A DNA stretch of 64,000 nt from Aquarana catesbeiana (taxonomy: Eukaryota; Chordata; Amphibia; Anura; Ranidae). The stretch covers positions 330,020,539 to 330,084,538 of the forward strand of contig NC_133328.1 in NCBI RefSeq assembly GCF_042186555.1, written 5' to 3'. The position numbers and the translations under genes are program-made. This document shows positions 1 through 10,800 of the stretch, in pieces. The notes beneath the pieces were generated by a model. That model saw only the letters and a program-made list of their open reading frames with translations, made no database searches and was not told where the DNA came from. Every line of letters starts with the position of its first letter. The stretch's first letter is position 1.

Positions 1-221
1 TCCCTAAGATATGTGCTCCTCAGGCCACCAGTTTTTGTTTTTAAATAGGGGATGTTTGGCGTGGGGATGTGTGGCTTCACCAACTCCAGCAGTTTCTCCA
101 TCGCTGCCTGCCTCTTCATTTTTTTATTATATTGTGGATGTTTCACCTGCCACAGACAGGGCAGCTTCCTGTACTTGTCTATGAAGATTGGGAGAACGCT
201 GTGGTCTTTGAACCCATCCAT
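1..221 (-). CDS. MADF-domain protein, first coding exon (partial, Harbinger-associated type)
   Basis: Read on the minus strand, an ATG at 219-221 opens a 73-codon frame running off the left edge. It begins MDGFKDHSVLPIFIDKYR and continues with KLPCLWQVKHP, the aromatic-rich helix pattern of MADF (Myb/SANT-like) DNA-binding domains, and ends near GGLRSTYL. A pyrimidine stretch and AG (tcttgcag) lie just upstream of the ATG, so this looks like the 5' coding exon after a splice acceptor. Known biology: PIF/Harbinger transposons pair a transposase with a Myb/SANT- or MADF-like protein thought to help the transposase bind DNA. Inference: this is such an accessory gene, from this or a neighbouring element. 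No stop or frameshift is visible within the 73 codons, but the rest of the gene lies outside the window, so its integrity is unknown. A host MADF paralogue cannot be excluded. Confidence 0.7.
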   Translation of the reverse strand, partial: MDGFKDHSVLPIFIDKYRKLPCLWQVKHPQYNKKMKRQAAMEKLLELVKPHIPTPNIPYLKTKTGGLRSTYLR

Positions 222-1061
222 TTTCTCTGCAAGACACAACATAAGACAAACCCTAATGTCAGGCTAAACTCTCCTAATCTTAACCCAATATAGGCCTCAA
301 TCTATAAGTAGTATAGGGCTAGTGATATACCAAGTTAAAATTGTACCTTCGTTAGAACGATCGTCCCTTCCGTTACTTTGACCTCCACTCACAGATTGTA
401 CGTACAATGCACGCGATGATGATGATGATGGTCAGACCTCAAATTGAGGGAGCACGATCAGTACAAAAGAATCAAGAGAGTGCTTCTAAAAGGTAAGTAG
501 TTGTCCTGTGTTCCTATTATTATTATTACATTATTACTTGCATGCTGCTCCATGTGCTTTTCTTTACTGTTGTACAGTTTAAAATGGCAACTTTCATGGT
601 CATGGGCACATAAATCAGTCGTAGGAAACATTGCTCGATCACCCACTAAAATACAATGTTTTGGGCACATGCAGGTTAACTACATTTGTTCAGGCCTATT
701 TGTATTAAAAGAAGTTTGTTGTCTAGATGAGTTTTTAACTAGAATGATTGATTCAGTGTAAAGGAGAGGTCACTCAGCAGCTGTTTACACATCTGGATGC
801 AGGAGCACTAGTATGGGACACCAGAACAAACTTTTTAGGGTGTCCCACACAAGTCCAGTGGATACTTGGGGTGTCTCCATGTGTGAAACGTGTCCAAAAA
901 GGGAAGTGTTCCAGCATTGGAAAGGAAATAAAAATGTCTTCAGCTTGGAACTTTGCCAAAACAGACGATTGTATGTCAATTCCAAGCAATGTTTCATATT
1001 ACTATTTCTGCCATCCAATATCTGTGTGCTAAGTATACCTATTTTTTATTCACATGGGAAG

Positions 1062-1415
1062 AAAAGACTTGGGACATCAAAGGACACCAGGGACCCTCCA
1101 CCTCCGAAAGAAGGGGAAGTCACCAAAACTCAAGCAGAGGAGGAGGAGGGAGACATTTTGGAAGTGGGTGAAATTGTCACCATAACAGGTGAGTGTCTGA
1201 GACCACAGCTTCAGGTAATAGATGGATACCTGCATATTTATAATACATGGTGTGTTTTTTTTTTAGGTGATGTGGATGTTGTGGAAGAAGAATGTCATTT
1301 GACAAGTGAAAGTGCCAAGATCCTCATCGGGGAGATAATGGGGTGCAATCGGGATTTAGAAAATCTTAAGCAAAACATCAATGAAGTTCAACAAAAAAAT
1401 GAAGAGCATCATTGA
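1062..1415 (+). pseudogene. C-terminal exons of a possible MADF-type accessory protein (two-exon fragment)
   Basis: The plus strand shows an acidic exon reading about 1062-1188 (containing EEEEGDILEVGEIVTIT) that ends at a good donor (cag|gtgagt). A roughly 77-bp intron follows, closed by a T-rich tract and tttttttag at about 1265. The last exon (1266-1415) includes ILIGEIMGCNRDLENLKQNI and stops at TGA. The last exon is amphipathic and could form a coiled coil. I recall acidic stretches followed by this kind of helix in MADF-like proteins encoded by frog Harbinger elements, but this was not searched. It faces the transposase gene (3556-6700, minus) convergently, an arrangement seen in PIF/Harbinger elements. 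The MADF exon at 1-221 is on the opposite strand, so the two pieces cannot belong to one intact gene as they stand; an inversion or a second copy would be needed. No upstream MADF exon is visible on the plus strand. Confidence 0.4.
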
Positions 1416-1528
1416 TGTTTTAGGGAGAATCTAAACCACACAAAAAAATTACACTTTTTATTGTGTATTTTTGCTTGTAAAAAAAGTTTTAAAGTTTTTT
1501 AAAGCCCAAATTTTGAAGATGTCATCAT

Positions 1529-1629
1529 GGGAGATCAATGTACGCGTTTTGTGGGTGCAACCCCTTCCTCCCAACTAAAGTAGCTGAGAGGAAGGGGTTG
1601 CACCCCCAAAACACGTCCATTGATCCCCC
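1529..1629. repeat. Foldback (about 41-bp inverted arms, 17-bp loop)
   Basis: Arms at about 1529-1570 and 1588-1629 are near-perfect inverted repeats built around gcaaccccttcctc / gaggaaggggttgc, with the outer parts matching as gatcaatg...cattgatc. The spacer is about 17 bp. No coding capacity. It looks like the core of a short palindromic MITE or the end of a larger one. Confidence 0.75.
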
Positions 1630-2057
1630 ATAATGGGAGCTAGCACATGTTGACATGAGGCATGGGATCAGGAGGGAAATCCTCACTTTGACTCTGAATT
1701 TGTGTGTATCTTCAAAATTTGGCTTTTACAGGGGTGACATCACCCCATTTAATGAAGGCAAGATCAACAAGGTTTTGACATACTAATGTCTGATATTGCC
1801 TTCACTTTATCAAAGTTGAACTTTGTAAGTTCCTAAGATGTGTATGTTATGCTTTGAAACATGCCTGTTTAACCAAAAAAGGCTATTTCTAATTAATGTG
1901 ACAAAAAATAATGTTATACAACAAAAATGTTGGTTTGTTCAAATATCCTTTTATAAACAAACGTGAATGTGCTTTTAGACTCAACAATCTGTGGCTTCTT
2001 ATTTCAATGCTCAAAAGCATTTTTTGGAGTAAGTTGATGTTTACAGTGACAGTGGGG

Positions 2058-2157
2058 GTTATTTACTAAAGGCAAATCCACTTTGCACTACAAGTGCACT
2101 TTCAGTGCAGTTTCAAGTGCACTTGTAGTGCAAAGTGGATTATCCTTTAGTAACTAG
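2058..2157. mobile_element. Palindromic MITE (about 44-bp arms)
   Basis: The sequence opens gttatttactaaaggcaaat and closes with its approximate reverse complement (atcctttagtaac). Between them the arms containing ccactttgcactacaagtgc pair almost perfectly around a short centre near 2105. This TTTACTAAAGG palindrome is, from memory, a very common dispersed repeat in ranid genomes. It is non-coding and family assignment is not settled. Confidence 0.7.
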
Positions 2158-2159
2158 CA

Positions 2160-3555
2160 CCCACAGTGCTTTATAATTTCCAACAATCACGCCATTTTCG
2201 TGACTCCCAAAAATTACTTCATGGTGCTTACACTTATGAATATTTGTAGCATTAATGCATTACATACATTAACAACAAAAACAAGGTGTGTGTGTAGCAG
2301 ACCCACAACATAATAGTTAGCTGAAGAAGAGATTGTCACCTCATGTATCAAAGAAATTACATTTGCACTGAAAATTTGAAGAAAATGGCCAAAAAAAAGC
2401 CCATTGGAGAACCTATGAGACAGCTAAAAGAAACAAGCAGTAAATCAAATAATCAATAAACAAAATAAGTGCAGCGCAAAAATAAAATTCATGAATGAAA
2501 GGGATAATAAATAGTCCAATCATAAATTGGTAATCAAAAAGTTCATTATTGATAAGGAAATTACCCTCTTCTGGGGACACTCGTATAAGGCACTTATCCA
2601 GGCGATGTAATGTGAAATAAGATTGTGCTTACCAGATCCAATTGACCCCTTGGTTATAGGGGGTCTAAAATGGCATGAATGGACCCGTGGCAAACTGCTG
2701 GGCTAGCTGTCATGTGCAGGTCAAGTAAATTCTTTGAAAAATGGAAATCCCCTTAGGTATAAGGTGTAATGCTGGTATACTGCAGAGATGGCTATCATGT
2801 GCTGTATGCTCTCTCTCAGTCCACAGCGATATCCATGGGAGAAAGGGATCCGTTTTGAAAAGGCAGAGCAGAGAAGCAACTTTCCCCAGAAAAAATAAAT
2901 AAAATAAAAACATCTAAGAGCGATCCATAAATGAAACAAGTGTCCAAATTTATTCAACTAATAAAAGGTGATGAAGGAGAAGACGCTAATTGAGCGCCAA
3001 TGCATATAAAAATCTAAGTGGCAGTGTTGTGTAGTGAGACAGGCTGTTCACGTCTGAACAGCTGTCAGAAAGAGAAGGCTGCGGGTGATGGCGGTCAAAC
3101 AATTCCGCCCCCGTACTCGGCGTTACGTCAGAAAGACTTTGCCAGCGAGGGTGGAGTGCACCTGTCACCCGTAGAGCCTTAATATACCCGCTATCATTCA
3201 ACAGTGGGAGTGTCAAGAGCATCGGGAACGGAAGTCCCCGCTGGGAAATCCTCTCCTGAGCTCAATGGGGACATCTTCCCAAAACATTAAAAAACAATAA
3301 AGAATTAAATAAAAACCTGGTAACTGACTCCGCACAACAAGTGAAGTAAAAGGCAACAATGCCAGAACTTAATCATGCTATCCAAAGGGATATCAAGAGT
3401 TACCATGTAACTATAAGTATATATGTTAAAAATGTACTAAAAAATATGTAAATAAATACTTTAAACATTAATATGACCCATTAAGCACCCGCAGCATTCT
3501 CTAGCTAGAAGTAAATCAAATGAAATGAAATATTATTTCAGATTCTAAAAAATAT
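2160..3555. other. No gene seen; AT-rich interspersed sequence
   Basis: No reading frame with recognisable protein similarity. The stretch 2280-3300 resembles dispersed repeat DNA, with a GC-richer island at 3050-3260. It probably forms the region between the two convergent Harbinger genes plus later insertions. No termini could be fixed. Confidence 0.4.
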
Positions 3556-4168
3556 TTATTGAAAAAATGTCTCAGACATTTGCTGGCATATCAATGGCCC
3601 CCCACCCGCAAAGTATTCCAGATATTGTTGTCTCACCTTGCGGGCGCTTTGGGGGGGCAAGCCAGGACAGCCAGCTTCAAGTGCCGTCAGGGTTGAAGTA
3701 TCAGGAAAGCTGGCCTCAGTCCCAACTGAGGCCAAATAGTTTGTTGCATTTTTTCGAAGAAAATTGTGCAGAATGCAGCAGGCAAGCACAATATGGCTCA
3801 GTTTATATTCCGCCATGTGGATTGGTGTCAGAAATAGGTGGAACCGGCTGGCCCTTATCCCAAAAGTGTTCTCCACCACTCTGCTGGCTCTGGCCAGCCA
3901 GTGATTAAAAACTGTGGTGAGGGTCCTCATGGGAATTGGCCTCATCAGATGTTCACCCAGCCCAAATGCTTCATCAGCAACAAAGACAAATGGCAGTCCT
4001 CCCATGTTCTCTTCCAGAGGTGGCAATCCCAAGCCACCACTCTGGAGATGCTTGAAGAACTCCGCCTGGGCGATGACTCCACCATTCGACATCCGGCCAT
4101 TCTTCCCTACGTCCACATAGAGGAACTCATATGTCGCCGACACCACCGCCAACATCACAATACTATTA
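3556..4168 (-). pseudogene. Harbinger transposase, C-terminal part (DDE domain, D2 and E)
   Basis: Open frame of about 200 codons ending TAA at 3556-3558. It carries the second half of a DDE_Tnp_4 (HARBI1-type) nuclease domain: SIVMLAVVSATYEFLYVDVG, then FVFVADEAFGL with the second catalytic Asp, then RVVENTFGIRASRFHLF with the catalytic Glu, then the hydrophobic helix of HIVLACCILHNFL. The protein catalyses cut-and-paste transposition in the nucleus. The exon continues directly into codons at 5213-5365 across a TTAA element inserted at 4170-5211, which splits the codons for FN and S. Apart from the insertion the frame is open. Together with the D-to-V change upstream, the gene is inactive. 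Confidence 0.9.
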
Positions 4169-4169
4169 A

Positions 4170-5211
4170 CCACTTGACCACTGGACACTTAAACCCCCTT
4201 CCTAACCAGACCAATTTTCAGCTTTCTGTGCTCTCACACTTTGAATGACAATTACTCAGTCATGCAACACTGTACCCATATGAAATTTTTGTCCTTTTTT
4301 TCACACAAATAGAGCTTTCTTTTGGTGGTATTTAATCACCACTGGGTCTTTTATTTTTTGTGCTATAATTAAAAAAAGACTGAAAATTCGATTAAAAAAA
4401 AAAAAAAATTCTTTATTTCTGTTAAAATTGATTGCCGTGTATTGGCGAGTATTGGTAGAGTATTGGCGAGTATTGGCGAGTATTGGCGAGTATTGGCAGA
4501 GTATTGGCAGAGTATTGGTGAGTATTGGCAGAGTTTTTTGTAGTGCTGCAGAGTATTGGCAGAGTATTGCACAATGTTGCAGAGTATTGCACCGCGTTGC
4601 AAAGTATTGCACCATGTTGCAGAGTATTGCAGAGTATTGCACAGTGTTGCAGAGTATTGCACAGTGTTGCAGAGTATTGCACAGTGTTGCACAGTGTTGC
4701 AGAGTATTGCACAATGTTGCAGAGTATTTGCACCATGTTGCAGAGTATTGACAGAGTATTGCACAGTGTTGCAGAGTATTGCACCATGTTGCAGAGTATT
4801 GCAGTGTATTGCACAGTGTTGCAGAGTATTGCAGTGTATTGACATTGAGCAGCGCTGTGGGCACTAAACATCCAGCCCACAGTGCTGCTGCCATCTCTCC
4901 CCCTCTCCCCTCGCACTGTACTGATCGGTACACAGAGGGGAGGGAGGAACCGGTGTCATAACGTGACGCCGGTTTGTTTACATGTGATCGCTCCTTCATT
5001 TGACGGAACGATCACGTGGTAAACGACCGCGATCAGCGGCTATTTACCATGATCCATGGTAAATAGGACCCGGCGGTCACGGATGTTCCCGGGTGCACGT
5101 CCCAGGGGGCGCGCGGGAGCAACATTCTGGAATGACATCCCACGGACATCAACCCAGAATAAGCCGACCGCGCTGTTGCCATCTTTCAGCAGTGGCCCGA
5201 TTGGCAAGTAG
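4170..5211. mobile_element. TTAA-flanked non-autonomous DNA element inserted in the transposase gene
   Basis: The 1042-bp element lies between TTAA at 4166-4169 and TTAA at 5212-5215. Removing it with one TTAA restores the transposase reading frame, so the boundaries are secure. The ends are inverted: ccacttgaccactgg on the left, and on the right ccgattggcaagtag, whose reverse complement is ctacttgccaatcgg. TTAA target use is typical of piggyBac and Kolobok superfamilies; I cannot tell which applies. The left subterminal part (aatagagctttcttttggtgg) recurs at 31414-31571 and, inverted, at 57360-57609. The centre is a minisatellite (4438-4850). No intact protein is encoded. Confidence 0.85.
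4438..4850. repeat. Minisatellite, 10/20-bp unit (gagtattggc / gagtattgcacagtgttgca)
   Basis: About 410 bp of head-to-tail units. The left third is 10-bp gagtattggc units. The rest is a 20-bp variant alternating agtattgca with gtgttgca. Long reading frames exist in several frames on both strands (for example 4301-4999 minus) because the units lack stops; these are artefacts. It lies wholly inside the TTAA element. Confidence 0.9.
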
Positions 5212-5212
5212 T

Positions 5213-5365
5213 TAAACCCCTCATAGTTATAATAGTATGACCCTGAGTTGGGGGGTGGAACTATGTGAACGTGTTTTCCAACAATTGCCCCTCCACGGTT
5301 GGGAAAGTCCCAATAATCAGCAAAGTGGGATGCCACAGTCTGCCATTCCTGTGGCGTTGAAGGAA
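5213..5365 (-). pseudogene. Harbinger transposase, middle exon with first catalytic Asp lost
   Basis: The exon follows a clear acceptor (tgactccacag on the minus strand, about 5366-5376) and reads FPSTPQEWQTVASHFADYW, then FPNRGGAIVGKHVHIV, then PPNSGSYYYNYEGF. In this family the motif is normally G-A-I/L-D-G-K-H. Here the Asp codon (positions 5280-5282) reads GTT (Val), a one-base change removing the first metal-binding residue of the DDE triad. The exon joins the downstream catalytic exon at the TTAA insertion site. Inference: the transposase is catalytically dead even without the insertion. Confidence 0.88.
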
Positions 5366-6316
5366 ACTGTGGAGTCAAACAAGAAAAAAAAAATAGTAAT
5401 TTTGCACACAAACATTGCAAGCAGATTAGACACAAACATTCTTGGCCAAAATCAGTATAACATTTATTTGAAGGAGTATTTAAAGACAAAAGTATAAGGT
5501 CCACTTATCAGATTCCTCACCCCCTCTGATGGCCCATTGTAAAAATTTCAGGGCGGGAGATGTTTTGGACAGGTAACCCTCTCTACTTCATTGACAGCTG
5601 AATGCATAAATAATGTGTGTTACTTTGTCCAGCCCCTCCTTACTTACACTATTGGCAGCCCACCGGACAGGTAAGAAGTGTCATAATACAAAAATAAAAA
5701 TACACACTGTACAAATGGAAGCACATTTTTACATTTTGCAATTACCTATAAAGATAATAGGGGAACAAAACTTTAAAAGTACCATTTGAAAGTATTCAGG
5801 AAGGCCCTTTCACTACATGCTTTGGTGAATTCATCTATAAATATGAACACAAAAGAGGTAGGTATAGTGTGTATGGGTTTGGCAAAGTCAGCAGATAGAG
5901 GATTGGTATCGGTTGACTTAGCGGTTGGGGGGAAGGGAGGGTTACAAATTATTTTGGGACCCCCCAAAAAAGCTTCTGGCACTCTGTATGAATTTAAGCA
6001 CACAAATAACATGTGGACACATTTTAGGGGGTGTTTAGGGTAAAGCACTACAATGGAGATGCCAAAATACATTGTTAAGTGACTAGGCTAGGTGTGTATG
6101 GGCCCAGGATAGCATGCTGAGGAGGTTAGTGAAGGTTAGTGAAGGTAAATATGCATTAAGGACAAAAAAGGAAGTTTAAAAAATGCAAGCATGCATGAGG
6201 ACAAAGGGGACATTCACAGCATATTACAATCATGGTAATTAGGGAAAGATGAAAGAAATACAATACATTAGAAAACATTAAATACATAGAATGTGATGTT
6301 AAAGGAGAAAACTTAC

Positions 6317-6700
6317 CCTAATATAGTCCTTCAGCAGGACCTGAATGATGGCAGAACAGGTCTCTGGAATAATTATCCCCAGAGCCTGGGGGGAGATGAA
6401 TTTGATGTCCTGCAGGCTTCTCCCCATTGCCAAGTACCACAACGTGGCGACTAGCCCCTGCTCAGGAGTGTCCTGCTTTGTTATATAAGGGGACAGCAAA
6501 GCCAACAAATGGTGAAAAATGGGGTCCGACATTGGGAGATAATTCCTGAAATCATCAGGATTATTCTCACGGATCTCCCGCAACAAAGGCATATGAGTGA
6601 ATTGGTCACACTGGAGTAACCAATTCTTGGTCCATGAGCTCCTCCTCCCCGCCCTGTTCATGGACTGGGCTTGGGTCAAAGTAAGTAAGAACCCCACCAC
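6317..6700 (-). pseudogene. Harbinger transposase, N-terminal exon
   Basis: The minus-strand frame includes NWLLQCDQFTHMPLLREI, FRNYLPMSDPIFHHLLALL and GLVATLWYLAMGRSLQDI, the helical N-terminal region that precedes the DDE domain in HARBI1-like transposases (F-R-M-S-...-F-..-LL and the LA-T-LR-YLA-G-S helix). A donor-like gtaagt follows at about 6316. The likely start is near 6660-6700 (the frame containing MNRAGRRSSW); the exact initiator is uncertain. No stop is visible between 6700 and 6317. The intron between this exon and the next is about 0.95 kb. Confidence 0.8.
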
Positions 6701-7215
6701 CAAGCCCCTGCATAGCAGAAACTCTACGATGAGTATGTAACCACAACATGGCTTCAAAATGGTTGACTGGTCAGAACAAATGAATAAAACGCACTGAAAA
6801 ACAGCAAGGCCTGAGAAGAGCAAGCTGAAAATCACATACGAGCGGACAAGAACGCATTGAAAAAACAGATACGAACTGAATACATGCAATGAAAACCAGA
6901 TACAAACCCACAAGCACAAACTGAAGAGCAGTAACAGACTGAAAAGCACAAGTCTGAAAAGCGCAAATCGTCTCTCCCCAAACTTCTACTAACACAAGAT
7001 TAGCAGAAGGAGCCCAAAGGGTGGCGCACTTGGTATTGAACTTCCCTTTTCTAGTCCCATCGTACGTGTTGTACATCACCGCGTTCTTGATGTTCGGAAA
7101 TCCTGACAACTTTGTGCGATGCAAGAGAAGTTTGAGCCAACATCCACTGGAAAAAATCCATGTATTTTGTTGTGGGAATGTCCGATCAATGTCCAATCGT
7201 GTGTACGGGGCATTA

Positions 7216-7877
7216 CTCTCAAAATCCCTGCTAGAGCTTTCAAGAGTTCCCTGAAATGACAATGGTTGCGCCATCTGAGCAAAAGGGTATTTCAGTTCCA
7301 GTCCTGGAAGTGGTTGCAGTGTTCATGCCAGCTATCCTTCTTATATGTAAAAGAGCTAAATTATGCTACTGATTTGCTGTTTTGTTGCTGATCTAGTACC
7401 AGCCTGTATAGAGCCCAAGGGTCTTTAGGGCTTCTGACCCACTCCCACTATTTGGATCTCAGTTTAAGGCCAGCTGGTGCTTAGACTCTGTGCCTTGAGT
7501 GAGCTTGTGTTAGCTTCCAGGGGGGGTTACTGTAATAGAAAGAAAAAGACAGCAACTGGCTACTGGAGATCATTCCTAGCTCCTTTCACTTTTGCCATGA
7601 GAAATAGCTGATATTCTTAGCCCCATGTTCCACTTCTTCTGTTCCTGAGGGTATTACCTGTTTCTGGTTGAGTTTCTGTGTACCTGAAAGAATGACCAGC
7701 TCCTGAGAGCCCAAATGTACATGTGTGTCCCTAGTTCCTGACTTCCTGAGCCATCATAGAACTGTGCAACCCAATTTTCCCACAGGCTATTGTTTAAGTG
7801 TCCTAATGTGTACCTCAGTGGTTCCCATCATTCTAGTATCCATGTGTCTCTCTTGTGCACTTGAGTTCGCAACCAGC
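7216..7877. repeat. Unclassified dispersed repeat, left portion (continues after the hAT element and LINE A)
   Basis: No protein homology is recognised. Sequence continuity across the hAT-like insertion (7878-11914) and across LINE A (12196-18589) suggests one older repeat occupying 7216-7877, 11923-12195 and 18605 to about 19340. The piece at 19300-19340 contains a hairpin reading TGTGACAG...CTGTCACA on the minus strand, compatible with LTR ends, but I could not define both termini. Confidence 0.35.
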
Positions 7878-10800
7878 CAGTGGCTTACCAAGTGGGGGAC
7901 ATACCAAGTGCCTAAACCCACCCCTCCCCTGAAGTGGTGACAGCAGGGTGGGCTTAGGCAGCAGTGCGGTGACAGGGCAGGTTAGAGCAGGGAGAGACAA
8001 GTCACAGTGGCATTGCGAAGGGGGTGTGGGTCCCACCCGGGTGACACCCACCAGAGGGGTGACACCCCTCGGCAGGGCCCAGGGCAACACCACTGCTCCA
8101 ATGATCCCCTTCTCTCATGGCCGTGGGCTGTCTGAGTGGCTCTGAGCAGTGTGAAACCACCTCCCCTCCTCTCTTTTTATGTCTACACAGGAGGAGGACC
8201 TGCTGTGCATGTCACACACTGATCTCAGGTACATTATGGGTCCATCTGACTGTATTGAAGGGGGGGCATCAGCACTGAATGGGGGGTCTGCACTGAAGAC
8301 AGGGGGCCTGCACTGAATGGGGGTCTGCACTGAATGGGGGTCTGCACTGAATAGGGGGTCTGCATTGAAGGGGGTTTGCACTGAATGGAGGGTCTGCATT
8401 GAAGGGGTTGTCTGCACTGAATGGGGGGTCTGCAATGAATGGGGTCTATACTGTAGGGGGGTCTGTGTAACATGCAGGTGGTCCAGAGCTGTGGGGGCTG
8501 TATAATGTAAAGAGGTCCAGAGGTGCAGGGTGCAGTGTAATGTAAAGGTGTCCAGAGATACTGGGTGCTGTGTAAGGTAAAGGGGTCCAGAGGTGCAGGG
8601 GGCTGTGTAATGTAAAGGGGTCCAGAGGTGCAGGGTGCTGTGTAATGTAAAGGGGTCCAGAGGTGCAGGGTGCTGTGTAATGTAAAGGGGTCCAGAGGTA
8701 CAGGGTGCTGTGTAATGTAAAGGGGTCCAGAGGTGCAGGGAGCTGTGTAATGTAAAGGGGTCCAGAGCTGCAGGGTGCTGTGTAATGTAAAGAGGTGCGG
8801 GGTGTTGTGTAACGTAAAGGGGTTTAGAGGTGCAGGGTTCTGTGTAATGTAAAGGGGTGCAGAGGTGAAGGGGTGTCTACACTGAATGGGGATCTGCACT
8901 GAAGGGGAGAGGTCTGCACTGAATGGGGGTCTGCACTGAAGGGGGATCTGTACTGTAGGGGGTCTGTGTAACATGTAAGGGGTCCAGAGCTGTGGGGAGC
9001 TGTATAATGTAAAGGGGTCCAGAGGTGCAGGGTGCTGTGTAATGTAAAGGGGCCCAGAGGTGCAGGGGCTGTGTAATATAAAGGGGTCCAGAGGTGCAGA
9101 GTGCTGTGTAATGTACAGGGGCCCAGAGCTGTGGGGGGCTGTATAATGTAAAGTGGTCCAGAAGTGCAGGGGGCTGTGTAATGTAAAGGGGTCCAGAGAT
9201 GCAGGGTGCTGTGTAATGTAAAGGGTCCAGAGCTGCAGGGTGCTGTGTAATGTAAAGAGGTGCGGGGTGTTGTGTAATGTAAAGGGGTCTAGAGGTGCAG
9301 GGTGCTCTGTAATGTAAAGGGGTCCAGAGGTACAGGGGGTGTCTACACTGAATGGGGGTATGCACTGAAGGGTGGAGGTCTGCACTGAATGGGGGTCTGC
9401 ACTGAATGGGGATCTGTACTGTTGGGGGTCTGTGTAACATGCAAGGGGTCCAGAGCTGTGGGGGCTGTATAATGTAAAGGGATCCAGAGGTGCAGGGTGC
9501 TGTGTAATGTAAAGGGGCCCGGAGGTGCAGGGGCTGTGTAATGTAAAGGGGTCCAGAGGTGCAGAGTGCTGTGTAATGTAAAGGGGTCCAGAGCTGTGGG
9601 GGGCTGTATAATGTAAAGAGGCCCAGAAGTGCAGGGGCTGTGTAATGTAAAGGGGTCCAGAGATGCAGAGTGCTGTGTAATGTAAAGAGGTCCAGAGGTG
9701 TAGGGTGCTATGTAATGTAAAGGGGTCCAGAGGTGCAGGGTCTTGTGTAATGTTAAGGGATTCCGTGATGCAGGATGCTGTGTAATGTAAAGGGGTCCAG
9801 AGGTGCAGGGAGCTGTTTAATGTAAAGGGGTCCAGAGCTGCAGGGTGCTGTGTAATGTAAAGAGGTCCAGAGGTGTAGGGTGCTTTGTAATGTAAAGGGG
9901 TCCAGAGGTGCAGGGTGCTGTGTAATGTAAAGGGGTCCAGAGGTGCAGGGTGCTGTGTAATGTAAAGGGGTCCATAGGTGCAGGGAGCTGTGTAATGTAA
10001 AGGGGTCCAGAGCTGCAGGGTGCTGTGTAATGTAAAGAGGTGTGGGGTGTTGTGTAACGTAAAGGGGTTTAGAGTGCAGGGTGCTGTGTAATGTAAAGGG
10101 GTCCAGAGGTGCAGGGGGTGTCTACACTGAATGGGGGTCTGCACTGAAGGGGAGAGGTCTGCACTGAATGGGGGTCTGCACTGAAGGGGGATCTGTACTG
10201 TAGGGGGTCTGTGTAACATGCAAGGGGTCCAGAGCTGTGGGGAGCTGTATAATGTAAAGGGGTCCAGAGGTGCAGGGTGCTGTGTAATGTAAAGGGGCCC
10301 AGAGGTGCAGGGGCTGTGTAATATAAAAGGGTCCAGAGGTGCAGAGTGCTGTGTAATGTACAGGGGCCCAGAGCTGTGGGGGGCTGTATAATGTAAAGGG
10401 GCCCAGAAGTGCAGGGGCTGTGTAATGTAAAGGGGTCCAGAGATGCAGGGTGCTTTGTAATGTAAAGAGGTCCAGAGGTGTAGGGTGCTATGTAATGTAA
10501 AGGGGTCCAGAGGTGCAGGGTCTTGTGTAATGTTAAGGGGTTCAGTGATGCAGGGTGCTGTGTAATGTAAAGGGGTCCAGAGGTGCAGGGAGCTGTTTAA
10601 TGTAAAGGGGTCCAGAGCTGCAGGGTGCTGTGTAATGTAAAGAGGTCCAGAGGTGTAGGGTGCTATGTAATGTAAAGGGGTCCAGAGGTGCAGGGTGCTG
10701 TGTAATGTAAAGGGGTCCAGAGGTGCAGGGTGCTGTGTAATGTAAAGGGGTCCAGAGGTGCAGGGAGCTGTGTAATGTAAAGGGGTCCAGAGCTGCAGGG

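Larger units (their letters stand above)
3556..7212 (-). mobile_element. PIF/Harbinger transposon, transposase half (right end fixed at 7212)
   Basis: The right end reads gtgtgtacggggca at 7199-7212 followed by TTA, matching the inverse of TGCCCYGTACACACG that bounds the short Harbinger MITEs at 27611-28026 and 38418-38842. PIF/Harbinger elements make 3-bp TWA target duplications, and TTA at 7213-7215 fits. The 7020-7212 segment is the same subterminal sequence found in those MITEs, which shows that they derive from this family. The transposase is encoded leftward in three exons (about 6700-6317, 5365-5213, 4168-3556). The left end is not in the window, so the element exceeds 7 kb, swollen by the TTAA element at 4170-5211 and probably others. 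Confidence 0.8.

Noticed and set aside
813..1415. 200-codon plus-strand frame as one continuous gene
   Set aside because: Only the last part looks protein-like, and a clear donor/acceptor pair at about 1188/1265 suggests that the middle is an intron. Upstream codons resemble repeat DNA.
4301..4999. 232-codon minus frame and several overlapping frames on both strands
   Set aside because: All lie in the gagtattgca minisatellite of the TTAA element and reflect repeat composition, not a gene.
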